Assembly (NCBI GenBank): GCA_022563285.1
Contig: JADFNQ010000085.1
Location: 1-6,316, forward strand
Origin: Chloroflexota bacterium
GTDB lineage: Bacteria > Chloroflexota > Dehalococcoidia > SM23-28-2 > RBG-16-64-32
Length of the DNA: 6,316 bases
Direction of reading: 5' to 3'
Below are positions 5,764-6,316 of the stretch, piece after piece. Within the stretch, counting starts at the first letter, position 1. Each line of letters begins with the position of its first letter. Under the pieces are notes generated by a model that was given only the letters and a program-made list of their open reading frames with translations, was not told the origin of the DNA and did no database searches. A program made the position numbers and the translations under genes.

Positions 5764-6316
5764 ATGGACTGGCTGCTAGCTATACGGTATGACCTCGATA
5801 CCGTCGGCGACTTCCTGTTCAACCCGATCATCCTGCGGGCGTTGCGGCAGACGCTGTACATCGCCTTGCTGGCGATGGTGCTAGGTGTTGGGCTTGGGGT
5901 CGTGCTCGCCGTGATGCGTGTCTCGCGCAACCCCTTCGTATCGGGGCTGGCCGGCGTGTACGTCTGGTTCTGGCGGGCCACGCCGGTGATCCTCCAGCTC
6001 CTCGCCTTATGGTTCGGCCTCCGCCAGGTGATCGATGAGGACATCTTCCGTGACAACTGGACCCGCTTTCGGGCGGCGGTGGTGACCTTCGGCCTGAACG
6101 AGGCGGCGTACATGGCGGAGATCGTGCGTGGCGGCATCCAGTCCGTGGAGGCGGGCCAGATGGACGCCGCCAAGTCGCTGGGGATGACGAACCTGCAGGC
6201 GCTGAGGCGGATCATCCTCCCCCAGGCGTTCCGGGTGATCATCCCGCCCACAGGGAACGAGTTCATCGCCTTGTTGAAGAATACGTCCGTGGCGTTCGCC
6301 ATCGGCGTGGTGGAGC
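5764..6316 (+). CDS. Polar amino acid ABC transporter permease, HisM/GlnP type (cut by window edge)
   Basis: Inner-membrane channel subunit of the importer. 184 codons are present before the window ends, without a stop. LRQTLYIALLAMVLG (27-41) is the conserved start of the first core helix. It is followed by RVSRNP (52-57) and YVWFWRATPVILQLL (66-80), the family's FRGTP region with Ala in place of Gly. Next come GLNEAAYMAEIVRGG (110-124) and the cytoplasmic EAA loop (about 129-155), with the pattern DAAKSLG and RRIILPQAF. This loop contacts the ATP-binding subunit. GNEFIALLKNTS (164-175) is also typical of the family. Length so far fits a usual size of 220-280 residues, with the last helix or two missing. 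It is co-transcribed with the binding protein upstream. The ATPase gene is expected downstream outside the window. Confidence 0.93.
   Translation, partial: MDWLLAIRYDLDTVGDFLFNPIILRALRQTLYIALLAMVLGVGLGVVLAVMRVSRNPFVSGLAGVYVWFWRATPVILQLLALWFGLRQVIDEDIFRDNWTRFRAAVVTFGLNEAAYMAEIVRGGIQSVEAGQMDAAKSLGMTNLQALRRIILPQAFRVIIPPTGNEFIALLKNTSVAFAIGVVE

Noticed and set aside
5604..6302. Minus-strand open frame of 232 codons over the end of the binding protein and the permease
   Set aside because: The plus strand here encodes a clear amino acid permease from 5764 with a ribosome site and conserved motifs. The minus-strand product is Ser/Arg/Thr-rich shadow sequence.

Overview
The window is GC-rich bacterial chromosomal DNA carrying five protein genes. 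Two of them are cut by the window ends. No rRNA, tRNA, CRISPR array, insertion sequence or phage gene was seen. The likely source is a free-living heterotrophic bacterium, possibly Chloroflexota. That guess rests on the short lipoprotein signal followed by an Asp run and a Thr/Pro/Gly linker, the thiolase-like protein of the long type with a C-terminal extension, and the GC-rich codon use. It is an inference with low to moderate confidence.

Layout, left to right. (1) 1-234, minus strand: N-terminal 78 codons of an aldehyde dehydrogenase, with a good Shine-Dalgarno and a perfect TATAAT upstream. (2) 235-461: divergent intergenic region with that promoter and a perfect 15-bp inverted repeat. 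(3) 462-2915, plus: membrane-anchored GAF-PAS-GGDEF-EAL protein for cyclic-di-GMP turnover, with both catalytic sites and the inhibitory site intact by motif. (4) 2916-3053: convergent intergenic region with three small hairpins and no classic terminator. (5) 3054-4571, minus: 505-residue thiolase-superfamily protein resembling the 'thiolase-like protein type 1' group, apparently without the usual thiolase catalytic residues. (6) 4572-4777: divergent promoter region. On the plus strand is a full-consensus sigma70-type promoter (TTGACA, 16 bp, TATAAT). On the minus strand are an extended -10, a hairpin and a possible 17-codon leader ORF. (7) 4778-5671, plus: lipoprotein substrate-binding protein of a polar amino acid ABC transporter. 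(8) 5672-5763: gap with a strong stem-loop. (9) 5764-6316, plus: permease of the same transporter, cut by the window end. The ATP-binding subunit would be expected further downstream.

The amino acid importer genes form one transcription unit driven by the strong promoter at 4702-4729. The intercistronic hairpin could keep the binding protein more abundant than the permease. The aldehyde dehydrogenase and the thiolase-like protein suggest oxidative carbon metabolism, but they lie in separate units and nothing ties them to the transporter. I see no clearly new multi-gene system. The most interesting points are the thiolase-like protein with a remodelled active site, its leader, the inverted repeat ahead of the cyclic-di-GMP gene, and a calcium-loop-like motif in the binding protein.
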